Source: Falciphora oryzae
Taxonomy: Eukaryota; Ascomycota; Sordariomycetes; Magnaporthales; Magnaporthaceae
DNA length: 64,000 nt
Direction: 5' to 3'
Assembly (NCBI GenBank): GCA_000733355.1
Contig: JNVV01000016.1
Span: 124,001 to 188,000 of the forward strand
The notes under the pieces are model-generated. The model was not told where the DNA came from, searched no databases, and worked only from the letters and a program-made list of their open reading frames with translations. Each line of letters opens with the position of its first letter. The first letter of the stretch is position 1. Below are positions 48,012 to 59,333 of the stretch, piece by piece. A program made the position numbers and the translations under genes.

Positions 48012-49519
48012 GTGGTGGTCTAGGGGTTTGGTCTACGAGGCCAACCTGTCATGGGAGAGGGCGGCGGTGAGGGTGCATTGTGTGGATTCTGTTTATTCTT
48101 CTCTGCACACCTCGGAGTTGGTTATAAGCGGGTATCCATGGAAAGTGTTTCGGTGCTAGGTTTATTTTAGAGGTTAGATAGAAGATACCCAAATCGAATG
48201 ATTTGCACGAGAACCTGTTTCCCGCCTCTCCAGCTTGTTGGAGCGATTTGTAGAGTCATCTGGAATTCTCAGAGTTGCTGCCTAAGGCTGCAAGAACTGG
48301 CAGTGAAAGGCGTCGGGTGCACGGTGCCTGACTGCCATTCAGGAAACACCATGCAAGGGAGCCATCGCAATCGTCCAGAAGTCAGTCCCACTGGATGCCA
48401 ATTGCTGCTTGTCGCCTTGTTCACTTGGGTATTAGCGTCTCCTGAAGGCGAAAAAAAAAAAAAAAAAAAAAGGGGGGGGAGAGATTTAGACCTAGATAGT
48501 AATTATCAGATTACATATCACACGGAGATAAATACACAACCACCTTAGCGGCTCATGAAAGACAGATGCCTCTCAGCTGGGCCTGTTGGCGAGAATGGTT
48601 CTTTGCAAAGTGCCGGGCTGAGCAGTCAGCCAAGCAACCAAGACAGTGGCAACCTAGCGCGGCACATCAAATTAGGCAGGGTCCCAGCGAGTGGGAGTTC
48701 CCCCGACAGCTGGGGAGCAAGGCCGATAACGCCGCCCGCCCCCTCACCTAACCACCAGGCCCTACCTGCCTTGGGTAGGCAGAGCTCTAGTCGAGCCGTC
48801 CCTCGTCTCGCTCCTCCACCACCCGACATCCATCGCCAGCGACGGGTCGACGCGCGAGACCCTGCCAGTCCCGCCCGCCATCGTGCGTCGCTCGAGCCGT
48901 GCCGCCCACCATCCTACGAGCCCGCGACAGCTGCAAAAAAACGACCGAACCACCGACCCCGACGCCCATCGCACGCTGCCTGCCTCCCTTCCTCTCCCGC
49001 GATACCAGCCAAATCGAGCCGAACCACCCTCGCCCGAGCACCCTGCCGCCCCTCTCCCTGGCCCCCTCTCTGTGCGACCGACGAGCCAGGCCAGCGCCAG
49101 CGTCGGGAAGCGTGGGTTGCAATTGCTTGCCCCCCGGCGGCCTTGCAGCCCAGCCTAACAAGCCCGGGCTAGCTCCAGCAGAAGCTTGCGGCCACACGCT
49201 CGAACCCGCCCATCGCACACGCACGCTCGCCCCGTCCCACAAACACCCTCAGCCTGAAGGGCCCTTGTGCAACCTCGATCGCGGCCACCGCCCGAACATC
49301 CCGCCATCTCGACGTCCTCGCACCGCGGCGCATCGCTTGGCCGGCATCCAGCTCTGTCCGGCGCCACCAACCCTGTGCAGAGGGACCCCTTCTATGCTAT
49401 TTTTTGGTTCCCTTTATTGGACCCCCGTCTGTCAAGCTTCTTCCCGGAGCGCCCCTCGGGGCCCCTGCGGCAGAATACCATCCTGAGGGGCCTCCGACGA
49501 CGGACTCCCGCGTTCGGTT

Positions 49520-49573
<54 letters not shown>

Positions 49574-49772
49574 GCCCTCCTCGGTCAAGCGCTTCTGTGC
49601 CGCTTGCCGGAAAGAACCCAACTCCCTTGTCCGCCTGGGCCACGGGCGGCAACGTGGTCTTTTTTGCCCTTCTCGTGCGCCTCGTCTTTTTATCCTAGCA
49701 ACCCTCACCGCTCGTACCTGCAACTGGACTTGCAGCTGCGGGGCTTTGACGGCCCCTTTTTATGTGCCCGTC
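48012..49772. promoter_or_regulatory. Upstream region and long leader of wc-1
   Basis: 1.76 kb before the wc-1 start. It has an A21 run near 48451, a GC-rich pyrimidine-rich stretch from 48750, and a (CT)n plus (TATC)n microsatellite near 49524-49571. The wc-1 frame has no stop from 49404 to 49773, but no ATG starts it there. Confidence 0.5.
49524..49571. repeat. (CT)n / (TATC)n compound microsatellite in the wc-1 leader
   Basis: About 17 CT units run straight into about four TATC units. Confidence 0.95.
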
Positions 49773-52700
49773 ATGAACGACAATAACTTCTTCGGGGCGC
49801 AGGCCTCAAACGAACAGCGGCAGCGGCAGATAGCTGCCCAACAGCAACAACAACAACAACAACAACAACAACAGCAGCAGCTCCGAAACCTCGGCAACCT
49901 GCAGGTCAGCGGCATGGTCATGGACGGCCCGAGGGGCCAGGAAGATCCCATGTCGGCCATCTCGAACTCACCCATGCTCGACGGCGACTCGCTGGACGAC
50001 ATCATCCGAGACAACTCCAACGAGATGCACAGGCGGCGGAGCCTGACGCAGCCCTATTCCCCCCATGATCTAGACCCGAGCGCGAGGCGAATGTCCATGA
50101 TGGAGTTCGGGTCCAGCTTTGGCTTCTCCAACCTGGGGAACACGTTTGACGCCATGGGGAACTCGGGCATGGGCGGCGGCATGAGCGTGTCAGTCCCTCC
50201 CAATGCCCAGTACGGTCAGCCCAACAGCAGCATGGGCATGGTCAACATGGCCAACGCCGGAAACTTCTCGACGCTGTCGCCCGAGTTGATGGGCAACATG
50301 CTCGCCTTCTCCAGCCTCAACATGAGCTCGGCCACGACAGGCCAGGAAAACATGGGGCTCTTCTCGCCCACGAGCCTGGGGGACCAGTACATGGGCAACA
50401 CCGTGGCCATGGGTAACATGACCACCGACGATTTCAGTATGGACATGCTGACGGACAACATGCCGCCTCCGAGTAGCGCTACCGCGTCCGTGATACAACG
50501 CAGTGACGGGGACTCGGAGATGATGAACTCCGAGTCGCAACGGCCGCCCCAGGCGGCTCGGGGGCAGCAGCCCATGAGCATACAGACACCAGCTGCCGAA
50601 GCGCCGCAGGCCGCACCACGCTCAGCGTCGCTCAAAGCACCCGCGCCGCCGCCGCCTGCCGCGCCCGCGTTTTCGGCGAGGCAGGACCCGCCAGGCCTGC
50701 AGAACCTGGAGCGGCCCATGGGCCCCAGCATGGCAACAGCCAAAAGCGTCTACTCAAAGTCTGGGTTCGACATGGTCAGGGCGCTGTACTACGTGGCGAC
50801 GCGGCAGAACCCGCAGATCCAGCTCGGGGCCGTCGACCTGTCGTGCGCGTTTGTGGTGACCGACATCAGCCTGAACGACTGCCCGATCGTGTACGTGTCG
50901 AGCAACTTCCAGAACCTGACGGGGTACAGCCAGCACGAGATCCTGGGCAAGAACTGCCGCTTCCTGCAGGCGCCCGACGGCCAGGTCGAGGCCGGGGTCA
51001 AGCGCGAGTTCGTCGAGGACCACGCCGTGTTCAACCTCAAAAAGGCAATAGCGGAGCGCAAGGAGATCCAGCAGAGCCTCATCAACTACCGCAAGGGCGG
51101 CAAGCCGTTCCTCAACCTGCTCACCATGATCCCCATCCCGTGGGAGACGGATGAGCTGCGCTACTACGTCGGCTTCCAGATCGACATTGTCGAGTGCCCG
51201 GACGCCATCACTAAGCACGACATGGGCGGGCAGCTGCAGGTCAACTACAAGAACAGCGACATCGGACAGTACATCTGGAGCGGGCCGGCAGGCGGCGCAG
51301 GCGGCAGCGGCGGCGCGTCTGGGGCAGGAGCGGCGGCGAGTGTAGAGCAGGACAGCAGCCAGACTCTCAGCGCCGACGACGTGTCGACGCTGCTCAAGCA
51401 GATCAAGCCCAAGGGCGTGGCGTCGGACTGGCACCGGCAGGCGTGGGACAAGATGCTGCTTGAGAACGCCGACGACGTGGTGCACGTGCTGACGCCCAAG
51501 GGCGCGTTCCAGTACCTGTCGCCATCGTGCAAGAGGGTGCTCGGGTACGAGGCGGCCGAGCTGGTAGGGCCCGGCTCAAGCAAGAACACGCTCACGTCCA
51601 TCTGCCACCCGTCGGATCTTATCTCGGTCACGCGCGAGCTCAAGGACGCGTCGCCGACCAACCCTACCGTCAACATGGCGTTCCGGATCCAGCAGAAGAA
51701 GAACGGGTACGCCTGGTTCGAAAGCTACGGGTCGCTTTTCGTCGAGGCTGGCAAGGGGCGCAAGTTCATCGTGCTGGTCGGGCGCAAACGGCCCGTCTTC
51801 ACACTGCGCAAGAAGGACGTCGAGGTGCACGGCGGCATCGGCGACAGCGAGCTGTGGACCAAGCTCTCGACGTCGGGCATGTTCCTGTTCGTGTCGTCCA
51901 ACATCCGCTCGCTGCTGGACCTGCAGCCGCAGGACCTGGTGGGCACCAGCATCCAGGACCTCATGCGCAAGGAGTCGCGGCCCGAATTTGGCCGCACCAT
52001 CGAGAAGGCGCGCAAGGGCAAAATGATCTCGTGCAAGCACGAGGTGCAGAACCGCAGGGGCCAGGTGCTCCAGGCCCAGACGACGCTGTATCCGGGCGAC
52101 AGCGCCGACGACCCCCGCGGGAAGGCGTCGTTCCTGCTGGCGCAGACCAAGCTCGTCAAGGCTTCCTCGCGCTCAGGCGGCGGCGGCGCCTCGGCCTCGT
52201 CGGTCTCGGCCCCTGCGGCCGGCAAGAACGTAGGCAACTCGAATGGTTCGGTAGCGGCTCCAAACCAAGACGCCGCCTCTCGATCGGGGTCGAAGCAAGA
52301 CGGCAATAATAACAACTCCAAGACAGCCGGCAGCACTGCAGCGACGCCGGCAACCGTGGGCACGGGGACGACAGGGGCGCCCACATCAGCAACAGCAGCA
52401 GGGACGACGACGGGGGACATGCCGGGGACGTACACGCAGCTGGATGACAACATGTTCGAGGAGCTCAACACGACGCGGTGCACGAGCTGGCAGTACGAGC
52501 TGCACCAGATGGAGAAGGTGAACCGGCTGCTGGCCGAGGAGCTGGGCCAGCTGCTGTCGAACCGCAAGAAGCGCAAGCGGCGGCGGAGCGCAGGCCTGGT
52601 GCGCGACTGCGCAAACTGCCACACGCGCAGCACGCCCGAGTGGCGGAGGGGCCCCAGCGGCCAGCGCGATCTGTGCAACAGCTGCGGCCTTAGATGGGCC

Positions 52701-53144
52701 AAGCAGGTGTGTGCCGTCTTTTTTTTTCTTGTTTGCCCGATGCATAGAACCCTCCCACTAACTAACACAACACAGATCGGCCGCGTCTCGCCACGAACTT
52801 CGTCCCGCGGCGGCGCCAACAAGGAAGACAGCCAGAGCAGAAAGTCGAACTCGCCCTCGCACCAGTCGCCCCTCCAGCGCGAGTTCTCAACCGAGTCGGC
52901 CGCAGCAGCAGCCGCCGCCGCCAAGAACGGGCAGGCGCCCCCGTCAGCAGCTGCTTCAGTTGGCGTGCCCTCCAGCTCTGCGCCCGTGCCGGCGGCGGCC
53001 GGCCCCGAAGCCGCGGCCGGGCCTAGCAGCCTAGCATCGTTACAGATGCCTCCCCCGCAGAGCAACCCGCTCCTCGAGGGCGGGAGTGGGCTGGGCGGCA
53101 GCGGCATGGAGATGACTTCGATCCGTGAGGAGCGTGAGAACTGA
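49773..53144 (+). CDS. wc-1: White Collar-1 blue-light receptor and GATA transcription factor
   Basis: A flavin-binding photoreceptor that pairs with WC-2 to drive light and clock genes (family knowledge). It has 1100 residues in two exons, 49773-52706 and 52776-53144. A polyglutamine run (residues 23-36) and a Met/Ser-rich region come first. The LOV domain (about 350-475) has GKNCRFLQ with the photoactive Cys near residue 395. It also carries an extra loop (APDGQVEAGVKREFVEDH) between the usual LOV halves, as in fungal WC-1. Two more PAS domains follow near 550-670 and 675-785. A basic NLS (NRKKRKRRR, about 930) precedes a GATA finger C946-x2-C949-x18-C968-x2-C971. The intron lies just after this finger, and the tail is Ser/Ala/Pro-rich. 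The ATG at 49773 gives the typical MNDNNFFG start. Confidence 0.96.
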   Translation: MNDNNFFGAQASNEQRQRQIAAQQQQQQQQQQQQQQLRNLGNLQVSGMVMDGPRGQEDPMSAISNSPMLDGDSLDDIIRDNSNEMHRRRSLTQPYSPHDLDPSARRMSMMEFGSSFGFSNLGNTFDAMGNSGMGGGMSVSVPPNAQYGQPNSSMGMVNMANAGNFSTLSPELMGNMLAFSSLNMSSATTGQENMGLFSPTSLGDQYMGNTVAMGNMTTDDFSMDMLTDNMPPPSSATASVIQRSDGDSEMMNSESQRPPQAARGQQPMSIQTPAAEAPQAAPRSASLKAPAPPPPAAPAFSARQDPPGLQNLERPMGPSMATAKSVYSKSGFDMVRALYYVATRQNPQIQLGAVDLSCAFVVTDISLNDCPIVYVSSNFQNLTGYSQHEILGKNCRFLQAPDGQVEAGVKREFVEDHAVFNLKKAIAERKEIQQSLINYRKGGKPFLNLLTMIPIPWETDELRYYVGFQIDIVECPDAITKHDMGGQLQVNYKNSDIGQYIWSGPAGGAGGSGGASGAGAAASVEQDSSQTLSADDVSTLLKQIKPKGVASDWHRQAWDKMLLENADDVVHVLTPKGAFQYLSPSCKRVLGYEAAELVGPGSSKNTLTSICHPSDLISVTRELKDASPTNPTVNMAFRIQQKKNGYAWFESYGSLFVEAGKGRKFIVLVGRKRPVFTLRKKDVEVHGGIGDSELWTKLSTSGMFLFVSSNIRSLLDLQPQDLVGTSIQDLMRKESRPEFGRTIEKARKGKMISCKHEVQNRRGQVLQAQTTLYPGDSADDPRGKASFLLAQTKLVKASSRSGGGGASASSVSAPAAGKNVGNSNGSVAAPNQDAASRSGSKQDGNNNNSKTAGSTAATPATVGTGTTGAPTSATAAGTTTGDMPGTYTQLDDNMFEELNTTRCTSWQYELHQMEKVNRLLAEELGQLLSNRKKRKRRRSAGLVRDCANCHTRSTPEWRRGPSGQRDLCNSCGLRWAKQVCAVFFFLVCPMHRTLPLTNTTQIGRVSPRTSSRGGANKEDSQSRKSNSPSHQSPLQREFSTESAAAAAAAAKNGQAPPSAAASVGVPSSSAPVPAAAGPEAAAGPSSLASLQMPPPQSNPLLEGGSGLGGSGMEMTSIREEREN

Positions 53145-55167
53145 GCGTCTCTGTTCCTCTGGCCGCCCGTCAGTACTGCTTCTGCTGCTGCTGCTGCTGC
53201 TCTTGTGGTTGTGATGTTCCCTCTGCCACCATCAGAGCTCTTGCTATATACCAGACGTCTCCCATCTCTCGCCTTCTTTTTTGCGGATCCGGCACCGACA
53301 TTCTGCTCGCAACCTACCGTTGGACATCTCACTGCACGTTTTAAACCCCTCACCTCTGTCCATCCCTTTTCATCATGTTTCTTTTCGTCTCGGTCTACGT
53401 GTCCGAGACTTATCTGTTCAGCGGTCAACACTCGATCGACACCTTATTTCCTCCTAACGCGTACACGAATTTGCTTGGAGTTACACCTATAGACAAAGGA
53501 AAACACCGGTCTCTTTCTTCTCAGGTTAACAGGGTAGCGTAATGGGGGAGGCGGGCATGTAGGTACACGATTGGGCGCCGCTTCCCCCTTGTTTTTTTTT
53601 TTTTTCTCTTCTTTCGGGTCTTGTCTTATTTCCTTGTTCACGCCTATACCAGTAACCCCCTTTCTTTTCGTCCCGACTTGAGCAATTCTCGCACTACAGT
53701 TTTGCAGAAGAAAAAAAGTCGGTCTTTACTACTACACACAAATTGTTTATTCCTAGTCTTTTATCTCGGCCATACCCATACCCCACATGTTTCTTGTCGT
53801 CCGGCGTCTTGGCTTTTAGGCCACTGGCTGAAGCCTGTTGCATTTTTGGGAGGGGTGAGTGAGGCAGTATAGCATGACTGTCACGAGGAGCAAGGGTTGG
53901 TTGGTTGGCTCTCCGCCTCATGGGGGTTGATCCCTTTTTTTTGCCGGCGGGCCACATTGTGTTTTGGGGAGTTGGTTGCATCGGACAGCGGCGCCGGGGA
54001 AGAAAAAGGAGCTGGTTATTTGTGGGCTGATGGGATGGAGTGGGTTGTCGTTGACACCCCCTTGTTTTTTTCTTTCGCCTTGTCCTCTTTGCTGACAGTA
54101 CTCTCTGCTCTTTGCTGCCTCGATAACATGTGCCGGGCAGGGCAGAGACGGGCGGAGGGGCACGCACACTCGGGCCCTACTACTTGAGCTGGCGGCAACG
54201 GCATTTCGTCGATGGATGATTGAGTACCTACGTACCGGCCTGGGTAGCTGGGAGATAACGTGTACTGTACCTATCTGTAGCCGTGGCGTACGAAGCTCAG
54301 GCACCCGCACAACTCTCCCCTTTTTTTTTCTCTCTCTGCCAGGTTGTCCATCTGCTGTCACCTGGTGTGTCTTGTTTCACTGTCTTGAACTATTCTGATC
54401 AAGGCCCACTGTTCAAGGGGCGGTGTGAAGCAGTCTCAAGCTGCAGAGTAGAACTAGCTGCAGAGCAATATGGGGACGTCCGTAGGGGGCAGCAGGGAAT
54501 GTCACATCCAGCAGTTGTCTTTGCCCTGAGCCTGGCTCTGCGTTCCGGAAGCCACCCCACACCAAAACAAGCCGCCCACCCGCTTGATTTCAGGACTGCC
54601 CCCCTCTTTGGTCCATTTCTCTCCCCACGTTTTCCATCCTTGTTGGTTACTTTGAGGCAGTGAGGGTGGGAAATGGTTGGATCCTAGCTTGTTATGTTGA
54701 AATAGGGACCAGGGGCTTACGGGCTTGGATGGATGGATGGATGGATGGGCGGGTTGCTTCACGCCCGAGCTTGGCTAGGGATGGCGAGGGTGGCCCGTTT
54801 CAACAGGCACTCTTTGTCGACAGCCCAGCATCGATAACGGCGTCTGCGAGGAGGTAGGTATCACCGAGACTCTTGGCTTCCGATGGCCTGGCCGAGCGAA
54901 AGGGGGCCGGTCGGCGGAGGGCAGAGCGTTAGCTGTGACAGTAGCATCGGATACCTGCGTGGAGGCTTTGCTATTCTGCCTTGCTGGCCTGGGCTGGAGA
55001 CGCCGTCTGCCTCTTGGAGGAGCTGGAGCTGGAGCGGGTTGGTTGGTGGGAATGGGTTCGAACATCCTTCACGGGCAAGCCCTGACTCCTCCACCTCGTC
55101 CGGGTCCCACCGGTCAGGTACGGCTCAGCGCTGAGGAGCGTGCGAGGGGCCGTGGCATTCTCCCAAG

Positions 55168-55201
<34 letters not shown>

Positions 55202-57848
55202 ACGGTCCATGTTGCCGTGTGCTCCTCGGCCAGCTTAGACGGCCGATCCTCGGTGTGGCCCCTGGGACGGGGATGGATGGTTCCAGCGCTCCTTTCCGTA
55301 GCGGCGATTACGATATCGACTGCTTGATGGTTACCGTAGACTCGTTTCTCGATTCTCTCGCCTCGCTTGCCTCTTGCTCCGTGCGGTATGAACATCACCG
55401 AAAGATACAGAGAGCCCGCAGCACAGCCGAGACGCCCTCGGGCCAGGCAAGCTCTACGGTTGAGGCTGTAGTCAGGACCTTTTGACCTATAGCAGCAACC
55501 TGACTAGAATCTCAGAACCCCATTGTGCCTAGACCCGTCGGAAAAGCCTAGGGGGTTTCTCTCTGCTTCCAATACACCCTTGGCTGCTCTTGGGGACAGA
55601 CAAAGAAACATATACTGCCTTGGCGCGAAACAAAACACGCGCCAAGAGGAGACGGGAAAATCGGTAGAGTGGTGTTTTGCTTTTACGGCATAACTACCGA
55701 CACAGCCGACTCCAGTTTCTCGTCCTGCAGGAAAAGGGAGAAGGAGTAAGCGAGACCCCCGAGGCCTAGCATAGAAACAGGCCCGACCCGGCGGCAACGC
55801 CTGTCCGTCGCGCGCAACCATTGCGTTTTTCTTTTTTTTATTTCTGCGTTGCGTGCCGTACTGCCCACCTGGCTTCTTCATGGCTGGCCCTGCATTCAGC
55901 TCAGCTTGTCCAGCCGCCCCCTTGGAACGACACGAGCCGCAGGGTCCGTTCGTTCACGATATCGTCGGGTCTGTGTTTCCCCCAGCTGGGGAACCCGAAG
56001 GCGCTAACTACGTTCCCCTTGTCGACCTGACGCCGAGAGACCCGGCTTTCCCGCGCTGGAATCAAAAACATGGCTTGAGATGGAGAGTGAGTGTGTGTGT
56101 GTGTGCTGGCGGTGCCGGGGTGCGGATCCTTCGAGAAAAGGGCAGCACAGCCTCCCCACGACGCAGGGATACAACGCCCACGTTCAGCAGACAACGTGAT
56201 AAAAACACACGAAGGAAAAGACAGCAGTGCCGAGTAGGAACGTACAGCAGACAGGCCATGCGGGAAGGATCCAAGACGTGGCAGTGGGGTCATGGTTCGT
56301 GGTTCCTAACCAAAGACCCAGGCCAAGATATTCTTTCGTCGGAGATAGGGCTTCCCCTTTATGGACGGAGCGGGAAAAAAAAGTGGAAGGGGTCCATCCT
56401 CGGTAAACTAGATTTGTTCGAGACGACGTCGAAGGATCATTTAGGAGAGAAAGGAGGAAGAACCTCACTCTTCTTCGTTACCAACGTGCCGGGCCCAAGA
56501 GATCCTCAGACCCATCACTCTTCCTCTTTTGCTCGTAAATATGGCCTATCAAACATGGAGATGGCCAGGTCGTAAATGGAAAGGCAGAGAGAAGAAACAG
56601 GTCACCGAAGACTCCATCCCCTCCACCGGCCAGCTACCGCTTTCAGGGACGAGCCCGAGCCTGGGCCGCAGGGCAGACAACACAAGGTCGCAGCGCATCA
56701 GTAATGCCCACACCGTATCAACCACATATGTAGCAGTCCTAGACAAATCTCCGCGGTACTGCCGCCAAAGAGCGGTTGCGTTTCCTGCGCCCGCGGCCGC
56801 GGCTGCGACGTCGCAGTCTCGGCCTTTGTGTCTGTTTGCCCCTGAGCCGCCGCCCGCCGGCCGAGATGTGTGTGCTTTTTGGCCCACCTCGGATAGCATG
56901 GCTGTGGCTGGCTGGCTGGCTAGCTGGCCAGCCCTGCCCAGAGATAGGGATAGATACCTGGTTGAGAGGCAAAAGAAGTAAAGAAAAATCGGCTTCACAA
57001 GAACAAGCCCACGGCGAATCGCAGGCCGAGAAATCCGGCTGCCTGAAAATAGTTCACTTCATGCGCTGCCAAACGTGGAGGCGTGACTTTCTGTGGCTTG
57101 TTTGATTTGGCTCGGGATTCGGGACGATCCATGCTGGCGGATGCGGTCCCATGGCGCGACTAGCTGCCTCTGGTGCACGATCAGCGCGGTTCTTTTGTCC
57201 AGGCTGTGGCTTACAGGAGCGTCGTCGTCGCTGCGGCCGCCGACCGCCACCCGAAACGTCTGGTGCTATACTCCTTCTGGCCTGGCCGCCCGCCACCCTC
57301 GGACCAACGTTCGCAAGCCTGCTTTTTCCGTTTTCTCTTTTCTCGTCGAGGCAAAATGTGGAATTGAACCAACGAGATATGCCAAACCGCCAAAATGACC
57401 TTCCCTATGCCCCATTACTCTTCGTGCTTTCTGTCTGCACATGTCTCCTATGATACATCCTTTGTTCTTGTAGATTTTATCCGTCGTCATATTGTCCGTA
57501 GACCAAATATGTAATTATGAATTTGCTGGTTTGTGTTGCGAGAGAAAGGGGATTACAGGATAGAGCAACGTAGAAACCATCCCAGAACCCGTAAAACTCC
57601 GTGCCGCTATGATATTTACCCAAGAAAAAAAAAAAAAAAAAAAATGAGGCACAAGCTTTGTTCCCGTTCAAGATTCCACCTTCCCATCGGCTGAATTAAG
57701 CGCGCGGATGGCACTAAAATGTGCCGTGTCGTCGCGAGGCCAGTGTCGAAAGACCAGTTTCGTAACTGGTCTCTTACTCGTTCGTGTGCGTGCGTGTGTA
57801 TGTGGTCGTTTCCCCCCTACAGAGCTGAAGTCCACCTCTTTTCGTAAC
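53145..57848. other. Large gene-poor region, 4.7 kb
   Basis: Convergent gap between wc-1 and the orphan 494-residue gene. It holds a (GGAT)n run near 54727-54748, a (GT)15 run, a T13 run near 53592 and an A21 run near 57624. Several short frames exist on both strands without motifs, splice logic or biased codons. It is probably untranslated regions and non-coding DNA. A small unrecognised gene cannot be excluded. Confidence 0.45.
55171..55200. repeat. (GT)15 microsatellite
   Basis: A perfect dinucleotide run of 30 bases. Confidence 0.98.
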
Positions 57849-59333
57849 TCATGCATATCGTCCTCCCGTCAGGTAGGCCTCCTCGGAGCGGGTGGAAAGC
57901 GTCCTGCCGAGGCGCGCGTAGTCGGGCGGCGTCATAGGCGACACGATACTGGCTGTGCTGGCGCTGCCAGCGTGGGATGCGCGGTGGCTCTGGTTTTGCG
58001 TGTTGAGGTGCAGCTGAGGCTGGCGAGGCGCGGGCGGCGTGGCGACGGCCCAGCCGAGGGAGGCGGCAGAGAAGTCGCGGAAACGGGGCTGAACCCGTGT
58101 CGATTCCGGGCTGACGAACCACTGATCCTGGGGTGTCGCGACGGCGCCACCGGCCGGGTTGATGCCACCGCCAGCCACGGGCGTGTTGGGCATGGTGCGC
58201 ACTATCGTCGTGTGTTCCCTCGGGCCCTGGTTCCACCACTGGTTCTCGAAGCCGTTGTCGACAGTCATCATGGCGACCGAGAGCGCGCTCAGGTCGCGGC
58301 CCTCGCCCGGAGCGCCGCCACCAGCCGGTGGATCCCTGCGGCGCGGGGGCGGCGGTGTTTGCTGAGGCGATGTGACGTGGATGTTGGCGATAGGGGGACT
58401 GTAGGGCATGTAAGTCACATTCGCGGCCACACTGCTGCTGGCGCCGGCATTGTGATCGGGCTGGCGCATGCGATGCTGGCCGGGATACGAGGAGGCCATG
58501 GCGTGCTCTGGATCGGCATCAGGCTCGTAGCCGGCGGGCCACGACAGGGCGTCCCACGGCATGCCCTCCTCGCCAAGGCGGTACGAGGTCGGTGGCTGGG
58601 GCAGCTGCTTCCACAGACGCTCATCGCCAGCCGAGATGGACCTCCCCTGGGCATGCATGCCCTGCGCGCCCATGGGCATGGCGACGGCGAACTGGGCGGC
58701 CGACGGTGTGGCTGGGCCCGTGTCGGTGGCGTAGGACGGCACCTGAGCCTGGGCCTGGGCTGTCACGTCCCAGGGGCTCTCGTTAATGGGAGGCGGGGCT
58801 GAGCGACCGCGGCCGTGCAGAGACGACCTGTCTTCACGGGATAGCCTTTCGTCGGCATCGTTGTTGCTCTGGACATTATTATTACCGTGTTCCCGTTCCC
58901 GCCGAGAGCGCTGGGCGGCAGGTTGCGAGGAGCTGGCGGCGACGGCACCGCTAGCACGTGGTATCGAGGCTTGCTGCTGTTGTTCGTGTTGTTGATGTTG
59001 CTGTCTGGGTCGGCCTTGTTCCTGCTGTCTTCTGTATACGGCCTGCAGCTCGTTGTCGTCGAGGCTGTAAGGCACGGCCGTCGGCTCCAGGTAGTTTGTG
59101 TTGGGCGGCGGCACATGGCGGGGGAAGTAGGCACCCCTCTCCTTGAGGGCCTTTGAGCGATAAGTGCGTTCGTGATGGTTGGGCACGCGGCCGTGAGTCC
59201 ACGACACGCCAAACTCGACGTGCACGTAGATCTGCGGGCGGTGGAAGTTGTGGCCTCGCCTAGGCGGGGGCTTTCGTGATGCGTCGTCGTCCATTCTGAT
59301 GCTGACCGGGTCTGTCTTCCAGAAGGTCACCAT
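57849..59333 (-). CDS. Hypothetical fungal protein, Pro/Gln-rich, 494 residues
   Basis: I do not recognise this family. It is a single open frame from the ATG at 59333 to the TGA at 57849. The frame stays open upstream only through a TTG. The N-terminal block (about residues 25-80) looks ordered: RPQIYVHVEFGVSWTHGRVP, then ERTYRSKALKERGAYFPRH. A Gln-rich, basic and disordered middle follows. Shorter Trp/Tyr-containing blocks come later: ESPWDV, ERLWKQLPQPPTSYRLGEEG, MPWDALSWPAGYEP, FENQWWNQGPRE, and QDQWFVSPE ending RFRDFSAASLGWAV. Short aromatic motifs in a disordered chain suggest a scaffold or regulatory protein; this is inference. Codon use is clearly coding-like. Confidence 0.7.
   Translation of the reverse strand: MVTFWKTDPVSIRMDDDASRKPPPRRGHNFHRPQIYVHVEFGVSWTHGRVPNHHERTYRSKALKERGAYFPRHVPPPNTNYLEPTAVPYSLDDNELQAVYRRQQEQGRPRQQHQQHEQQQQASIPRASGAVAASSSQPAAQRSRREREHGNNNVQSNNDADERLSREDRSSLHGRGRSAPPPINESPWDVTAQAQAQVPSYATDTGPATPSAAQFAVAMPMGAQGMHAQGRSISAGDERLWKQLPQPPTSYRLGEEGMPWDALSWPAGYEPDADPEHAMASSYPGQHRMRQPDHNAGASSSVAANVTYMPYSPPIANIHVTSPQQTPPPPRRRDPPAGGGAPGEGRDLSALSVAMMTVDNGFENQWWNQGPREHTTIVRTMPNTPVAGGGINPAGGAVATPQDQWFVSPESTRVQPRFRDFSAASLGWAVATPPAPRQPQLHLNTQNQSHRASHAGSASTASIVSPMTPPDYARLGRTLSTRSEEAYLTGGRYA

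Noticed and set aside
51725..53431. A 568-codon open frame antisense to wc-1.
   Set aside because: It overlaps the PAS and GATA coding sequence and the wc-1 intron. It is low-complexity and best explained by codon bias on the other strand.
55046..55064. A GGTTCGAAC sequence resembling a tRNA B box.
   Set aside because: No matching A box, acceptor stem or cloverleaf could be built around it.
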